Part shown: positions 1 to 8,772 of the stretch, in pieces | How positions within the stretch are numbered: the stretch's first letter is position 1 | How the letters are laid out: every line of letters begins with the position of its first letter | NCBI RefSeq assembly: GCF_051251695.1 | Contig: NZ_JBPOEU010000003.1 | Coordinates: 62,001-126,000 of the forward strand | Length of the DNA: 64,000 nt | Source of the DNA: Maritalea sp051251695 | Lineage (GTDB): Bacteria > Pseudomonadota > Alphaproteobacteria > Rhizobiales > Devosiaceae | Direction of reading: 5' to 3' | Position numbers and translations under genes: made by a program | The notes under the pieces: generated by a model | Seen by the model: only the letters and a program-made list of their open reading frames with translations | What the model was told of the DNA's origin: nothing | Databases searched by the model: none

Positions 1-95
1 GCAATGGTGACATTAAATTCTGCAGCATTTTGCAAAATGACCGCAACCATACGGCCGATTTTACCGCCACCAACAACCAAAACTTCCCAATTCAT
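1..95 (-). CDS. Saccharopine-dehydrogenase-like NAD(P)-binding protein, N-terminus only
   Basis: Only the first 31 codons lie inside the window; the gene runs off the left edge. The start codon ATG (95-93) is followed by a short strand and a Rossmann GxGxxG turn (residues 9-14, G-G-G-K-I-G), as at the N-terminus of saccharopine dehydrogenase family oxidoreductases. This family handles lysine-type amino acid dehydrogenation, and a divergent Lrp-type regulator 236 bp away fits an amino acid catabolic gene. With so little sequence the family is an inference; any Rossmann dehydrogenase would share this turn. Confidence 0.55.
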   Translation of the reverse strand, partial: MNWEVLVVGGGKIGRMVAVILQNAAEFNVTI

Positions 96-179
96 AATTC
101 GCCCTTAAACTTGAAATTTATGTTGGCGGAATAGTGCCTGAGGGCATTGTCGGAAAATAGCGACATAAAAGTAGAAAAA

Positions 180-266
180 TCGTCATTATGACGAAATATG
201 AAGAGCAATGCCGATGAAATGACGAGTGATGAATCTAAAAGATGACTTAAGCAATTTCCATTGCTT
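180..266. promoter_or_regulatory. Two inverted repeats in the divergent promoter region, candidate Lrp operators
   Basis: A perfect inverted repeat TCGTCAT-T-ATGACGA occupies 180-194, and a second, AAGCAAT-TTCC-ATTGCTT, occupies 249-266. Both lie between the leftward Rossmann gene (start at 95) and the rightward Lrp-type regulator (start at 332). Lrp/AsnC proteins commonly bind degenerate palindromes next to their own gene and a divergent target, so these are reasonable operator candidates. No binding evidence is available from sequence alone. Confidence 0.4.
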
Positions 267-331
267 ACATTTTGGTCCATATAGGGTTCGTCAGATTGTC
301 GGTATGCTGACAGATCGTTTTGGGGAAAAAC

Positions 332-778
332 ATGCTTGAAAGACCATTGCGGGATGATTTGGACCGCGAGCTTGTGGCGCTGCTAAAGGCAAATGCCCGC
401 GCCAAAACGTCAGAAATTGCGAAGAAATTAGGCATTGCCCGTACGACAGTGCATGAGCGCATTACCCGACTTGAACGTATTGGATATGTGACCGGTTATA
501 CGGTTCGCCTTGCCCAAGACCCCGGCAAGCAAATGGTGGAAGCCTTTGTGTTGATCGAAGTGCTGCAGCAACAAAATAAGCAAATCAATGAAAAGCTCGC
601 GAGCTTCCCTGAGGTGAAACTGAGCTTGGCAATCAGTGGTGAATTTGATTTATTGGTGTCGGTTGAAGCGCCGCAGCTTGAAGATATTGACGCGGTGATC
701 GACGAAATCGCGCTGATCCCCGGCGTACGCCGCACGCAGACCTCACTGGTTCTGGGGCGGAAACTGGATCGGCGCTGA
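332..778 (+). CDS. Lrp/AsnC family transcriptional regulator
   Basis: A 148-residue protein of normal Lrp/AsnC length. The N-terminal winged helix-turn-helix (about residues 4-60) begins with a D-x-x-D-R-E-L helix and contains the recognition segment A-R-T-T-V-H-E-R-I. The C-terminal half is the alpha-beta RAM/AsnC ligand domain, with the typical ending in which a proposed ligand loop G-E-F-D-L precedes V-R-R-T. I prefer ATG at 332, preceded by GGGGA, over an in-frame TTG at 320. It is divergent from the partial Rossmann gene and convergent, with no spacer, to allA. It probably controls the divergent gene in response to an amino acid; the ligand cannot be told. Confidence 0.9.
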   Translation: MLERPLRDDLDRELVALLKANARAKTSEIAKKLGIARTTVHERITRLERIGYVTGYTVRLAQDPGKQMVEAFVLIEVLQQQNKQINEKLASFPEVKLSLAISGEFDLLVSVEAPQLEDIDAVIDEIALIPGVRRTQTSLVLGRKLDRR

Positions 779-1288
779 CTATTTCCCAAAATCCACAATA
801 TAGCCTTCGTCAAAGAAATACTCTTCCAAATTATTACCCGCACCACCTCGATCTACCACAACAAAATCGCTCACTTCGCCCAAAGTTGTCAGCACCCCGT
901 GCCAGATATTTTGACCAATATTGATCCCTTGTCCGGGCTTGGTCAGAAACGCTTTTGGTCGCTGTGGCAAACCATCTTTATCTGGGGCGACAACAACCAA
1001 AAACGGGCGTTTTGACATCGGAATGAAAGCTTGCGACCCCAGTGGATGGCGCTCGACCATTTTAAGATGCAACGGCAAATCATAAGGCTTGCCGCGAAAT
1101 ATATTTACGAGAGGTCGGGCTTCTTCGCCGTCCAATTCCACCGTCGCTAGGTCGTTAAACCGCGTACACATGCCATTATTGATCTGAAAGTTCTCAGCAT
1201 CGGCAAGGTCGATGACTTCACCAAATGGTTCAAATGCTTCTGCCGTTAAGGGCAATATGTCAATGCGATCCAAATCTTGGATATCCAT
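779..1288 (-). CDS. allA: Ureidoglycolate lyase
   Basis: This 169-residue protein matches the AllA family in length and pattern: an N-terminal L-T-A-E-A-F-E-P-F-G-E-V-I segment, an E-R-H-P-L-G-S-Q-A-F-I-P motif near the middle, and W-H-G-V-L-T near the C-terminus. AllA splits ureidoglycolate into glyoxylate and urea in the cytoplasm, the last step of the ureide pathway. It is the third gene of a minus-strand operon, 2 nt after the ureidoglycine aminohydrolase gene, which makes its substrate. Its stop codon abuts the stop of the convergent Lrp gene with no room for a terminator. Confidence 0.93.
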   Translation of the reverse strand: MDIQDLDRIDILPLTAEAFEPFGEVIDLADAENFQINNGMCTRFNDLATVELDGEEARPLVNIFRGKPYDLPLHLKMVERHPLGSQAFIPMSKRPFLVVVAPDKDGLPQRPKAFLTKPGQGINIGQNIWHGVLTTLGEVSDFVVVDRGGAGNNLEEYFFDEGYIVDFGK

Positions 1289-1290
1289 AT

Positions 1291-2121
1291 CTACCGTCCA
1301 ATATGAAGTTTGGGATGACGATTGACGTCTTTATAGAGCAAATAGCGGAATTTGCCCGGCCCACCTGCATAGCAAGCTTGCGGACAAAAGGCGCGCAGCC
1401 ACATGAAATCGCCCGCTTCAACCTCAACCCAATCACTATTAAGTTTATAAACGGCCTTGCCCTCAAGTACGTAAAGTCCATGTTCCATCACATGGGTTTC
1501 TTCAAACGGGATTACGCCGCCCGGCTCGAACGTGACGATGTTGACATGCATGTCGTGGCGTAAATCATCGGGTTGGACAAAGCGGGTCGTGGCCCAGGCC
1601 CCGTTCGTATCCGGCATTGGGTTTTCAGGCGTCAGTTTTTCGTTGGTCACAAATGCATCTGGCTGGTCGATACCGTCGACAGGTTCATATTGTTTGCGGA
1701 TCCAATGAAATTTTACAGGATGATCTGTTTTATTGTGGGCTGACCAATCAGCCGAAGGGGGGATATAAGCATAGCCGCCCTCTGCCATGCGATGATGTTG
1801 GCCATCCAATTCAATGTCCAATTCCCCCTCAACCACAAACAGCACCGCTTGGGCTTTTGGGTCCGGCTCGGGCCGGTTTGATCCGCCACCGGGCGCAACT
1901 TCAACGATATATTGGGCAAATGTTTCAGCAAATCCCGACAATGGGCGGGCGATAATCCAAGCGCGTGTTTGGGTCCAGTGCGGCAAATAAGAGGTCACAA
2001 TGTCACCCATCACGCCCTTGGGAATGACCGCATAGGCATCAGTGAAAATGGCACGCCCCGTCATCAGTTGGGTTTGAGGCGGCAACCCACCGGCTGGTGC
2101 ATAATAGTTGCGATGTGGCAT
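1291..2121 (-). CDS. allE: (S)-ureidoglycine aminohydrolase, bicupin
   Basis: A 276-residue double-cupin protein of the YlbA/AllE type that hydrolyses ureidoglycine to ureidoglycolate and ammonia. The C-terminal cupin keeps a metal-site set aligned by eye with the family: Glu208, His210 and His214 in the F-E-E-T-H-V-M-E-H segment, and Gln248 in F-C-P-Q-A. The first cupin lacks this set, which is usual for the family. ATG at 2121 is preceded by TAGGAG with 5-nt spacing and is preferred over GTG at 2127, which overlaps that site. It lies 8 nt after the puuE fusion gene and 2 nt before allA, so three consecutive ureide steps are cotranscribed. Confidence 0.92.
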   Translation of the reverse strand: MPHRNYYAPAGGLPPQTQLMTGRAIFTDAYAVIPKGVMGDIVTSYLPHWTQTRAWIIARPLSGFAETFAQYIVEVAPGGGSNRPEPDPKAQAVLFVVEGELDIELDGQHHRMAEGGYAYIPPSADWSAHNKTDHPVKFHWIRKQYEPVDGIDQPDAFVTNEKLTPENPMPDTNGAWATTRFVQPDDLRHDMHVNIVTFEPGGVIPFEETHVMEHGLYVLEGKAVYKLNSDWVEVEAGDFMWLRAFCPQACYAGGPGKFRYLLYKDVNRHPKLHIGR

Positions 2122-2129
2122 ATTCACTC

Positions 2130-3557
2130 CTAATCCAACAATTCTTTAAGCCGCAAAAGCGCAATGCGCTCCACCTGCTTGCAGGCTGTCGTAAATTCAA
2201 CGTCACGCTCATTGTGAATGCGCTGTTCAAACTGTGCAAGAATTCGATCTTTGCCTAATCCCTTCACCGCGATGATGAAGGGAAATCCGTGTTTTGTAAC
2301 GTAAGCCGTATTTAATTCACTAAAGCGGGCACGCTCGTCGTCTGTTAGGGCGTCTAACCCGGCTGACGCTTGCTCTGCGGTTGATTCTTTTGTCAGCCGT
2401 TTTGCGGCGGCCAGTTTGCCAGCTAAATCAGGGTGCGCGTTTAACACGCCTAGCTGCTCGTCTTCGCTGGCTTTTCTGAACTCGGCTGCAAGCAAAGAAT
2501 GCACGCCGATTGCGCTGTCATGGGCTGCGCCCATCTCGCGCTCATATGCCCGTTCTGCGATCCAGGGGGAATGTTCGAAAATGCCGCCAAATTGTTCAAC
2601 AAATTTTGGTTTCGTCAGCGTTGAGGGGCGGTTTTGTTGTTTTTCGAACGGGTGCTGTTTTGCCCAATGTTCGGCGACCTCGATCCGCTTGGCGATCCAA
2701 ACATCATCATGGCTTTGAACATATTCGATGAAACGTTTTAACGCCGCAATGCGCCCTGGGCGCCCCACCAGCCGGCAGTGCAAACCGATATTGAGCATTT
2801 TCGCCTGACCCGTTTCGCCCTCTGCGTAAAGCGTATCAAAACTGTCTTTTAGGTAACAATAAAATTGGTCACCTGAATTAAAGCCCTGAACGGCGGCAAA
2901 ACGCATATCGTTTGTATCAAGCGTATAAGGAATGATCAGCTGTGGCTTGTCTGCGCCCTCATACCAATAGGGTAGATCATCTGCATAACTGTCCGACACA
3001 TAGGCGAATTCGCCGATCTGCGCAGCAAGATCAACGGTGTTTGACGAACAACGGCCCGTGTACCAACCTTTTGGTGTCTCGCCTGTTACTTCATAATGCA
3101 ACTGGATGGCGCGGCGCATATGCGCCTCTTCTTCATCACGGGTGAAATCTTTATATTCAATCCATTTCAGACCGTGGGAGGCGATTTCCCAACCTGCATC
3201 TTGCATGGCGGCGACTTGCTCAGGTGATCGCGCTAGGGCTGTCGCCACACCGTAAACGGTAAGTGGGACATCCAGCTCTGTGAACAGGCGATGGAGCCGC
3301 CAGAATCCGGCACGCGATCCATATTCATAGATGCTTTCCATGTTCCAATGGCGCTGGCTTGGCCATTGTTGTGCGCCAACTATTTCAGACAGAAACGCTT
3401 CAGATGCAGCATCGCCATGCAGCACGCAGTTTTCGCCGCCTTCTTCGTAATTCAGAACAAACTGCACCGCAATTTTGGCACTATTGGGCCAACTTGCCTT
3501 TGGCGGATTTGCGCCATACCCAACCATATCCCGGTCATATCGAATTGATTTTGTCAC
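2130..3557 (-). CDS. puuE: Bifunctional allantoinase (PuuE type) / OHCU decarboxylase fusion
   Basis: A 475-residue fusion. Residues 1 to about 305 are a polysaccharide-deacetylase-fold allantoinase of the PuuE type (R-Y-D-R-D-M-V-G-Y-G near the start, A-S-H-G-L at 127-131, N-I-G-L-H-C-R at 256-262). Residues about 315-475 are a 2-oxo-4-hydroxy-4-carboxy-5-ureidoimidazoline decarboxylase with the catalytic His375 in N-A-H-P-D-L-A. One polypeptide thus makes S-allantoin from OHCU and opens it to allantoate. The start is GTG at 3557. It heads the puuE-allE-allA operon and is divergent from uraH, which produces OHCU. Confidence 0.93.
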   Translation of the reverse strand: MTKSIRYDRDMVGYGANPPKASWPNSAKIAVQFVLNYEEGGENCVLHGDAASEAFLSEIVGAQQWPSQRHWNMESIYEYGSRAGFWRLHRLFTELDVPLTVYGVATALARSPEQVAAMQDAGWEIASHGLKWIEYKDFTRDEEEAHMRRAIQLHYEVTGETPKGWYTGRCSSNTVDLAAQIGEFAYVSDSYADDLPYWYEGADKPQLIIPYTLDTNDMRFAAVQGFNSGDQFYCYLKDSFDTLYAEGETGQAKMLNIGLHCRLVGRPGRIAALKRFIEYVQSHDDVWIAKRIEVAEHWAKQHPFEKQQNRPSTLTKPKFVEQFGGIFEHSPWIAERAYEREMGAAHDSAIGVHSLLAAEFRKASEDEQLGVLNAHPDLAGKLAAAKRLTKESTAEQASAGLDALTDDERARFSELNTAYVTKHGFPFIIAVKGLGKDRILAQFEQRIHNERDVEFTTACKQVERIALLRLKELLD

Positions 3558-3757
3558 TTCTGTTCGTCCGTAATTTTCAGTTTCAGGAATTTTGAGTCAA
3601 ACTGGAATGTGTTTGCTAAGATGAAGCGCGCATTTGATTTGGTCAATCGCGCAATAGATGGTTGAGCATATTACAAATCCTAATTTTTGACCATTTGTTA
3701 AAATTTCTTGACTTCAAGCCCAAATTTGAAGGAAAAAGAAAGAGCAAGGGGGAGTTC

Positions 3758-4129
3758 ATGACCAACAAAGACGGCAGTGGTAAACTGACGACCCACGTTT
3801 TGGATACAGCACGTGGCTGCCCTGCATCTGGGCTTAAAATCGAACTATTTGACCTTGAAACGGGCGACACAGCGCCTTTGGTAACCGCAATGACCAATGA
3901 AGACGGTAGATGCGATGGACCAATGCGCGACGCAAGCAATTTGCGCAAAGGCCGCTATGAATTGCGGTTTTACGTCAACGACTATTTCACAGCGCACAAT
4001 GTGACGCTGGAAAGCGGTCAATTTCTTGATGTAGTGCCAATTCAGTTTGTCGTTTCAGATGAAACCTCACATTATCATGTACCACTTTTGGTCTCGCCTT
4101 ATGGCTTTTCCACCTATCGCGGGAGCTAG
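3758..4129 (+). CDS. uraH: 5-hydroxyisourate hydrolase
   Basis: A 123-residue transthyretin-like protein. It has the N-terminal L-T-T-H-V-L-D-T-A motif with catalytic His13, and it ends in the diagnostic tetrapeptide Y-R-G-S. It hydrolyses the unstable PuuD product 5-hydroxyisourate to OHCU. The start ATG at 3758 follows a purine-rich AAGGGGGAG; an upstream in-frame extension to 3662 lacks family similarity and is discounted. It is the first gene of the uraH-xdhABC-puuD-guaD operon, with 3 nt between its stop and the TTG start of xdhA. Confidence 0.95.
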   Translation: MTNKDGSGKLTTHVLDTARGCPASGLKIELFDLETGDTAPLVTAMTNEDGRCDGPMRDASNLRKGRYELRFYVNDYFTAHNVTLESGQFLDVVPIQFVVSDETSHYHVPLLVSPYGFSTYRGS

Positions 4130-4132
4130 GAC

Positions 4133-5620
4133 TTGACGACGCGCCAGCAGCTAAAATTTTTGCTCAATGACCAAATGCTTGAACTTGAAAATGTTCCAGC
4201 GACCCAAACGCTTCTCGATTATCTTCGTTTGGAGCGCACCTTAACTGGCACCAAAGAAGGGTGTGCGGAAGGCGACTGCGGCGCGTGTACCGTGCTTGTT
4301 GGCCGGATGGATAATGGTCGCGTGAAATATGAGAGCGTGAACTCATGTATTCGGTTCGTCGCTTCGCTAGACGGGTGTCACATCGTGACGATTGAACACC
4401 TAAAGGGCAAAGACGGCGAGTTGCACCCTATCCAACAAGCAATGGTTACTCATCATGGTTCCCAGTGTGGATTTTGCACGCCGGGATTTGTGATGTCGCT
4501 TTACGCCATGTGGATGAACGAGATTGAGCCGGATGTAGCGCTGGTGGAGCGATACTTGCAGGGCAATCTTTGTCGATGCACGGGCTATGCCCCCATCGTA
4601 AAAGCCGCGCTGGATATAACGGCAAATGGTAAGCTGGAAGATGATTTCTTAATTGCAGAGCGCGAAAGTATTTTGGCGCAGCTCAGCCAAATTCAAGACG
4701 ATATGATCGTCGAGATTTCTGACGGAAATGAACAGTTTTTTGCCCCAGCAACGCGGGACCAATTCGCAACAATTTATGCAGCAAACCCTGAGGCAACGAT
4801 TGTTGCAGGGTCGACCGATGTTGGGCTTTGGGTCACCAAGCAGATGCGCGATATTTCTCCAGTAATCTTTGCTTCGCGGTTGCGGGATTTCCGAAATATT
4901 GAAGTTAGCGACAATTCAATCAAAGTCGATGGCGGTGCAAGCTATTCAGACCTGCTGGAAACTATTGATGAGTATTTGCCCGAACTGTCTCAATTCTGGC
5001 GTCGTATTGGCGGCGAACAAGTGCGCAATATGGGCACCGTCGGCGGCAACATGGCCAATGGCTCGCCAATTGGCGATACGCCGCCTCCGCTAATTGCCCT
5101 AGGCGCGACACTGACGTTGCGCAAAGGCGATGAGCGCCGCACGATTGATTTAGAGAAATTCTTTGTCGACTATGGGAAACAAGATCGCGAAAAAGGCGAG
5201 TTTGTTGAAACCATTGAAATTCCGCTGCCTGCGGAAGACCAAATCTTTGCTGCCTATAAGATATCTAAGCGGCGCGATGAAGATATTTCAGCGGTTTGCG
5301 CAGCGATCAGCGCAACAATTGATGACGGGCGCATAAAAGACATTCGCATCGCATTTGGTGGCATGGCCGCAACGCCCAAACGAGCGAGCGCAGTGGAAAA
5401 CGCCCTTATTGGCGCACCATGGTCAGAGCGATCTATTATGGATGCAAAGCAGTTGTTTGCTAACGACTATAAGCCTCTTTCAGACTGGCGCGCATCTGCG
5501 GATTATCGCCTTTCTGTGGCACAAAATCTGTTGGAACGGTTTTACCTCGAACATGCAGATGAGAACTCATTTAGTCTGGATGATCTGGCGCGTGCTGCGA
5601 CATTGGAGGCGGTACTATGA
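4133..5620 (+). CDS. xdhA: Xanthine dehydrogenase small subunit (2Fe-2S and FAD domains)
   Basis: A 495-residue subunit carrying the two iron-sulfur clusters and FAD. The plant-type 2Fe-2S ligands are Cys44, Cys49, Cys52 and Cys72; the second cluster uses Cys112, Cys115, Cys147 and Cys149 (C-G-F-C and C-R-C-T-G-Y). The FAD domain follows from about residue 190, with A-G-S-T-D-V-G and G-N-M-A-N-G-S-P-I-G-D. It passes electrons from the molybdenum subunit to NAD+. The start is TTG at 4133, chosen because GGAG sits 7 nt upstream within the uraH stop region. Its stop overlaps the xdhB ATG by 4 nt. Confidence 0.95.
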   Translation: MTTRQQLKFLLNDQMLELENVPATQTLLDYLRLERTLTGTKEGCAEGDCGACTVLVGRMDNGRVKYESVNSCIRFVASLDGCHIVTIEHLKGKDGELHPIQQAMVTHHGSQCGFCTPGFVMSLYAMWMNEIEPDVALVERYLQGNLCRCTGYAPIVKAALDITANGKLEDDFLIAERESILAQLSQIQDDMIVEISDGNEQFFAPATRDQFATIYAANPEATIVAGSTDVGLWVTKQMRDISPVIFASRLRDFRNIEVSDNSIKVDGGASYSDLLETIDEYLPELSQFWRRIGGEQVRNMGTVGGNMANGSPIGDTPPPLIALGATLTLRKGDERRTIDLEKFFVDYGKQDREKGEFVETIEIPLPAEDQIFAAYKISKRRDEDISAVCAAISATIDDGRIKDIRIAFGGMAATPKRASAVENALIGAPWSERSIMDAKQLFANDYKPLSDWRASADYRLSVAQNLLERFYLEHADENSFSLDDLARAATLEAVL

Positions 5621-7926
5621 GCGAGACCATTAAAGGCGGCGTCCACCAATCTGTTGCACATGAATCAGCACACAAACATGTTTCCGGTCAGGCTGAATAT
5701 CTTGATGATATGGCCGAACCGGCAGGCACATTGCATGCCTATTTAGGCCTGTCCACATGTGCGCATGGTAACATCACATCAATTGATTTGGACGCTGTTC
5801 GCGCTGCGGATGGCGTTGTTGATGTTCTTACAGAACATGACATTCCCGACACAAATGATGTCAGCCCAACAGGGTTGGATGACGAGCCGGTATTTGCCAA
5901 GGGCATGGTGCATTTTTATGGCCAGCCGATTTTTGCTGTTATTGCGAAAACCCGTGAGCAGGCGCGTCGTGCCGCGCACAAAGCCGACATTAAATATGAC
6001 GTCTTTGATGCGCATTTAGATGTGAAATCTGCAGAAGCGGCAGGGGGGGAAATGGTCACCAAGCCGCTCAAATTAAAACGTGGCGACCCTAAACCCGCGC
6101 TTGAAAAAGCACCTATGCGCATTCAGGGCGAAATGGAAATCGGTGGCCAAGATCACTTCTATCTTGAAGGTCATATCGCGATGGCTATTCCGGGTGAAGA
6201 TGATGAGGTGACTATTTTTTCCTCAACCCAACACCCAACCGAAATTCAGCATATGGTCGGCCATGTGCTGGGCGTGCCGTCCAATGCCGTCACCGTAAAT
6301 GTTCGTCGCATGGGCGGTGGATTTGGCGGTAAAGAAACCCAAGGCAGCCTTTTCGCGGCGGTGGCGGCGCTGGCGGCCAAAAAACACAACCGCGCTGTTA
6401 AAATCCGGCCTGACCGGGACGATGATATGATCGCAACCGGCAAGCGGCACGATTTTGTGGCGAGCTATGATGTCGGGTTTGACGAGCAGGGCAAAATTCT
6501 CGCGGTAGACGCAGACTTCGCCGCTCGTTGTGGGTTCTCTGCTGACCTGTCTGGCCCGGTAACGGACCGAGCGTTGTTCCACGTTGATAATTGCTATTAC
6601 ATTCCAGACGTTGAATTACGGTCCAAACCGCTAAAAACCAACACCGTGTCCAACACCGCATTTCGTGGTTTTGGTGGGCCGCAAGGGATGATTGGTGGCG
6701 AACGCATCATCGAAGAAATTGCCTACACGCTGGGTAAAGACCCGCTTGAAATTCGCCGTACCAATTTTTACGGGCAGGAGGGCGAGAACCTAACGCCTTA
6801 TCATCAAGTGGTTGATGACAGCATTATCGAGCGGGTTGTTGATGAGCTGGAGGAAAGTTCAGACTATCAAGAACGCCGTAAAGCCGTTCTAGAGTTCAAC
6901 AAATCCAACCGCATCCTAAAACGCGGTATTTCACTGACTCCGGTTAAGTTTGGCATCTCTTTCACGGCCACTTGGTACAACCAAGCTGGGGCGTTGGTGC
7001 ATGTTTATAGTGACGGCTCGATCCAACTCAACCATGGCGGCACGGAGATGGGGCAAGGCCTTTACACCAAAGTGGCCCAAGTGGTCGCGGATGAGTTTCA
7101 GATCGATCTGTCGCGCATAAAAGTATCCGCGACGCGCACCGACAAAGTGCCCAATACCTCTGCCACTGCCGCCTCATCAGGCACTGACCTAAACGGGATG
7201 GCTGCCGCAAACGCAGCGCAGCAAATCAAACAGCGTTTGGTGGATTTCGCCGCTGAAAAATATGAAGTTTCCGCAGACGAAGTGAGTTTTAACAACAATC
7301 ATGTTGTGGTTGGTGAAAACCGCATCGCTTTTGATGATTTTGTTAAAGACGCCTATATGAACCGGGTGCAACTCTCCGCTGCCGGGTTTTACAAAACACC
7401 AGAAATCCATTGGAACCGCGATGAAGGCAAGGGCAAACCGTTTTACTATTTTGCCTATGGCGCAGCAGTTTCAGAAGTGGTGATCGACACCCTAACCGGC
7501 GAGTATTTCGTTGAGCGCGTTGATATATTACACGACGTCGGACGTTCGATAAACGAGGCCATTGATAAAGGCCAAGTTGAAGGCGCTTTTGTGCAAGGCA
7601 TGGGCTGGCTCACCACCGAAGAACTCTGGTGGTCAAAAGAGGGGCAGCTAAAAACCCACGCACCGTCGACATATAAAATTCCGCTGGCGTCTGACCGACC
7701 ACGCCAATTCAACGTCAATTTGGTCAATTGGTCAGAAAATAAAGCCCGCACCATCCGCCGATCCAAGGCCGTCGGTGAACCGCCCTTTATGTTGGCAATA
7801 AGTGTGCTTGAAGCGCTATCGATGGCGGTCGCATCTGTCGCTGAATACAAGACGTGCCCAAGGCTTGACGCGCCAGCAACGCCGGAACGCGTTTTGATGG
7901 CTGTGCAGCGGCTCAAAGGGGCATAG
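5617..7926 (+). CDS. xdhB: Xanthine dehydrogenase molybdopterin-binding subunit
   Basis: A 769-residue large subunit that oxidises hypoxanthine and xanthine at the molybdenum cofactor. The cofactor-contact motif G-G-G-F-G-G-K-E lies near residue 230, and R-G-F-G-G-P-Q-G contains the Arg expected to orient the purine. The catalytic Glu lies in the C-terminal V-G-E-P-P-F-M segment. Length is normal for the two-subunit bacterial enzyme. Translation is probably coupled to xdhA through an ATGA overlap. Substrate arrives from the deaminases Ade and GuaD encoded just downstream. Confidence 0.95.
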   Translation: MSETIKGGVHQSVAHESAHKHVSGQAEYLDDMAEPAGTLHAYLGLSTCAHGNITSIDLDAVRAADGVVDVLTEHDIPDTNDVSPTGLDDEPVFAKGMVHFYGQPIFAVIAKTREQARRAAHKADIKYDVFDAHLDVKSAEAAGGEMVTKPLKLKRGDPKPALEKAPMRIQGEMEIGGQDHFYLEGHIAMAIPGEDDEVTIFSSTQHPTEIQHMVGHVLGVPSNAVTVNVRRMGGGFGGKETQGSLFAAVAALAAKKHNRAVKIRPDRDDDMIATGKRHDFVASYDVGFDEQGKILAVDADFAARCGFSADLSGPVTDRALFHVDNCYYIPDVELRSKPLKTNTVSNTAFRGFGGPQGMIGGERIIEEIAYTLGKDPLEIRRTNFYGQEGENLTPYHQVVDDSIIERVVDELEESSDYQERRKAVLEFNKSNRILKRGISLTPVKFGISFTATWYNQAGALVHVYSDGSIQLNHGGTEMGQGLYTKVAQVVADEFQIDLSRIKVSATRTDKVPNTSATAASSGTDLNGMAAANAAQQIKQRLVDFAAEKYEVSADEVSFNNNHVVVGENRIAFDDFVKDAYMNRVQLSAAGFYKTPEIHWNRDEGKGKPFYYFAYGAAVSEVVIDTLTGEYFVERVDILHDVGRSINEAIDKGQVEGAFVQGMGWLTTEELWWSKEGQLKTHAPSTYKIPLASDRPRQFNVNLVNWSENKARTIRRSKAVGEPPFMLAISVLEALSMAVASVAEYKTCPRLDAPATPERVLMAVQRLKGA

Positions 7927-7929
7927 TAA

Positions 7930-8772
7930 ATGCGCCTGTCCATCGATCAAGCACAAACCTTCATGCAAGGTTACCCAACAATTGACGTTCAAATTGTGAA
8001 CGTTAAAGGCTCTGCGCCCCGCGAGGTCGGCGCGTGGATGTTGGTGAACGAAACCGATATGATTGGGACCATTGGCGGTGGTCAGCTCGAATATATGATG
8101 ATCGATGAAGCACGAAAAATGCTGCGGCATGACACGCCTGAAAAGACAGTGACCGTGCCACTTGGCCCTGAAATCGGGCAATGCTGTGGTGGACAGGTTG
8201 AACTGTCTCTATCAAAAATCGTAGACATAGACAGCGTGCTTGCACGGCTTGAAAGTGAACATGCGCGGGAACCTGAGGTGCTAATTTTTGGCGCAGGCCA
8301 TGTGGGCAAAGCGCTGGCCAAAGCATTGACGCTTCTTCCCGTGAAACCAATCCTCATCGATCAGCGTGCGCACGAGCTTCCAATTTACGAAAATGTAGAA
8401 ACGCGGCTTTCCCCATTGCCTGAAGCTGAAATCCGTTCAGCAAAGCCAGGAAGCGCGATTGTCGTTTTGACCCATGATCATGCGCTGGATTTTCTGATTT
8501 CAGGTGAAGCATTGGCGCGTGGGGACTTTGCCTATGTGGGCATGATTGGCTCCAAGACAAAACGCGCAGTATTTTCAAGTTGGCTGGGTGAGGCTTATGA
8601 TGCCAAAATATCGGCAAATGAATTGGTCTGTCCGATTGGCGGGGAAGTTTCAACCGACAAACGGCCAGAAATTATTGCCGCACTCGTTGTGGCTCAAATT
8701 ATCACAGCGCTATATCCAATTGAGCAATCGGGCGCACTAGAAGAATTAAAGGGAGCGCAACATGCCGAATAG
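7930..8772 (+). CDS. xdhC: Xanthine dehydrogenase accessory protein XdhC
   Basis: A 280-residue protein of the XdhC/CoxI family, which binds molybdenum cofactor and inserts its sulfurated form into the XdhB apoprotein. The N-terminal domain has V-K-G-S-A-P-R-E-V-G and a G-G-G-Q-L-E segment followed by C-C-G-G. The C-terminal Rossmann-like domain starts with L-I-F-G-A-G-H-V-G-K-A-L (near residue 118). It starts 3 nt after xdhB and its end overlaps puuD by 11 nt, so it sits in the same transcript as the enzyme it matures. Confidence 0.93.
   Translation: MRLSIDQAQTFMQGYPTIDVQIVNVKGSAPREVGAWMLVNETDMIGTIGGGQLEYMMIDEARKMLRHDTPEKTVTVPLGPEIGQCCGGQVELSLSKIVDIDSVLARLESEHAREPEVLIFGAGHVGKALAKALTLLPVKPILIDQRAHELPIYENVETRLSPLPEAEIRSAKPGSAIVVLTHDHALDFLISGEALARGDFAYVGMIGSKTKRAVFSSWLGEAYDAKISANELVCPIGGEVSTDKRPEIIAALVVAQIITALYPIEQSGALEELKGAQHAE

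Noticed and set aside
1260..3595. Several plus-strand frames opposite allE, allA and puuE
   Set aside because: They mirror well-recognised minus-strand enzymes and have no family pattern or ribosome sites.
6223..7943. Minus-strand frames of up to 160 codons opposite xdhB
   Set aside because: Typical antisense shadows of a long coding gene; no domain pattern seen.
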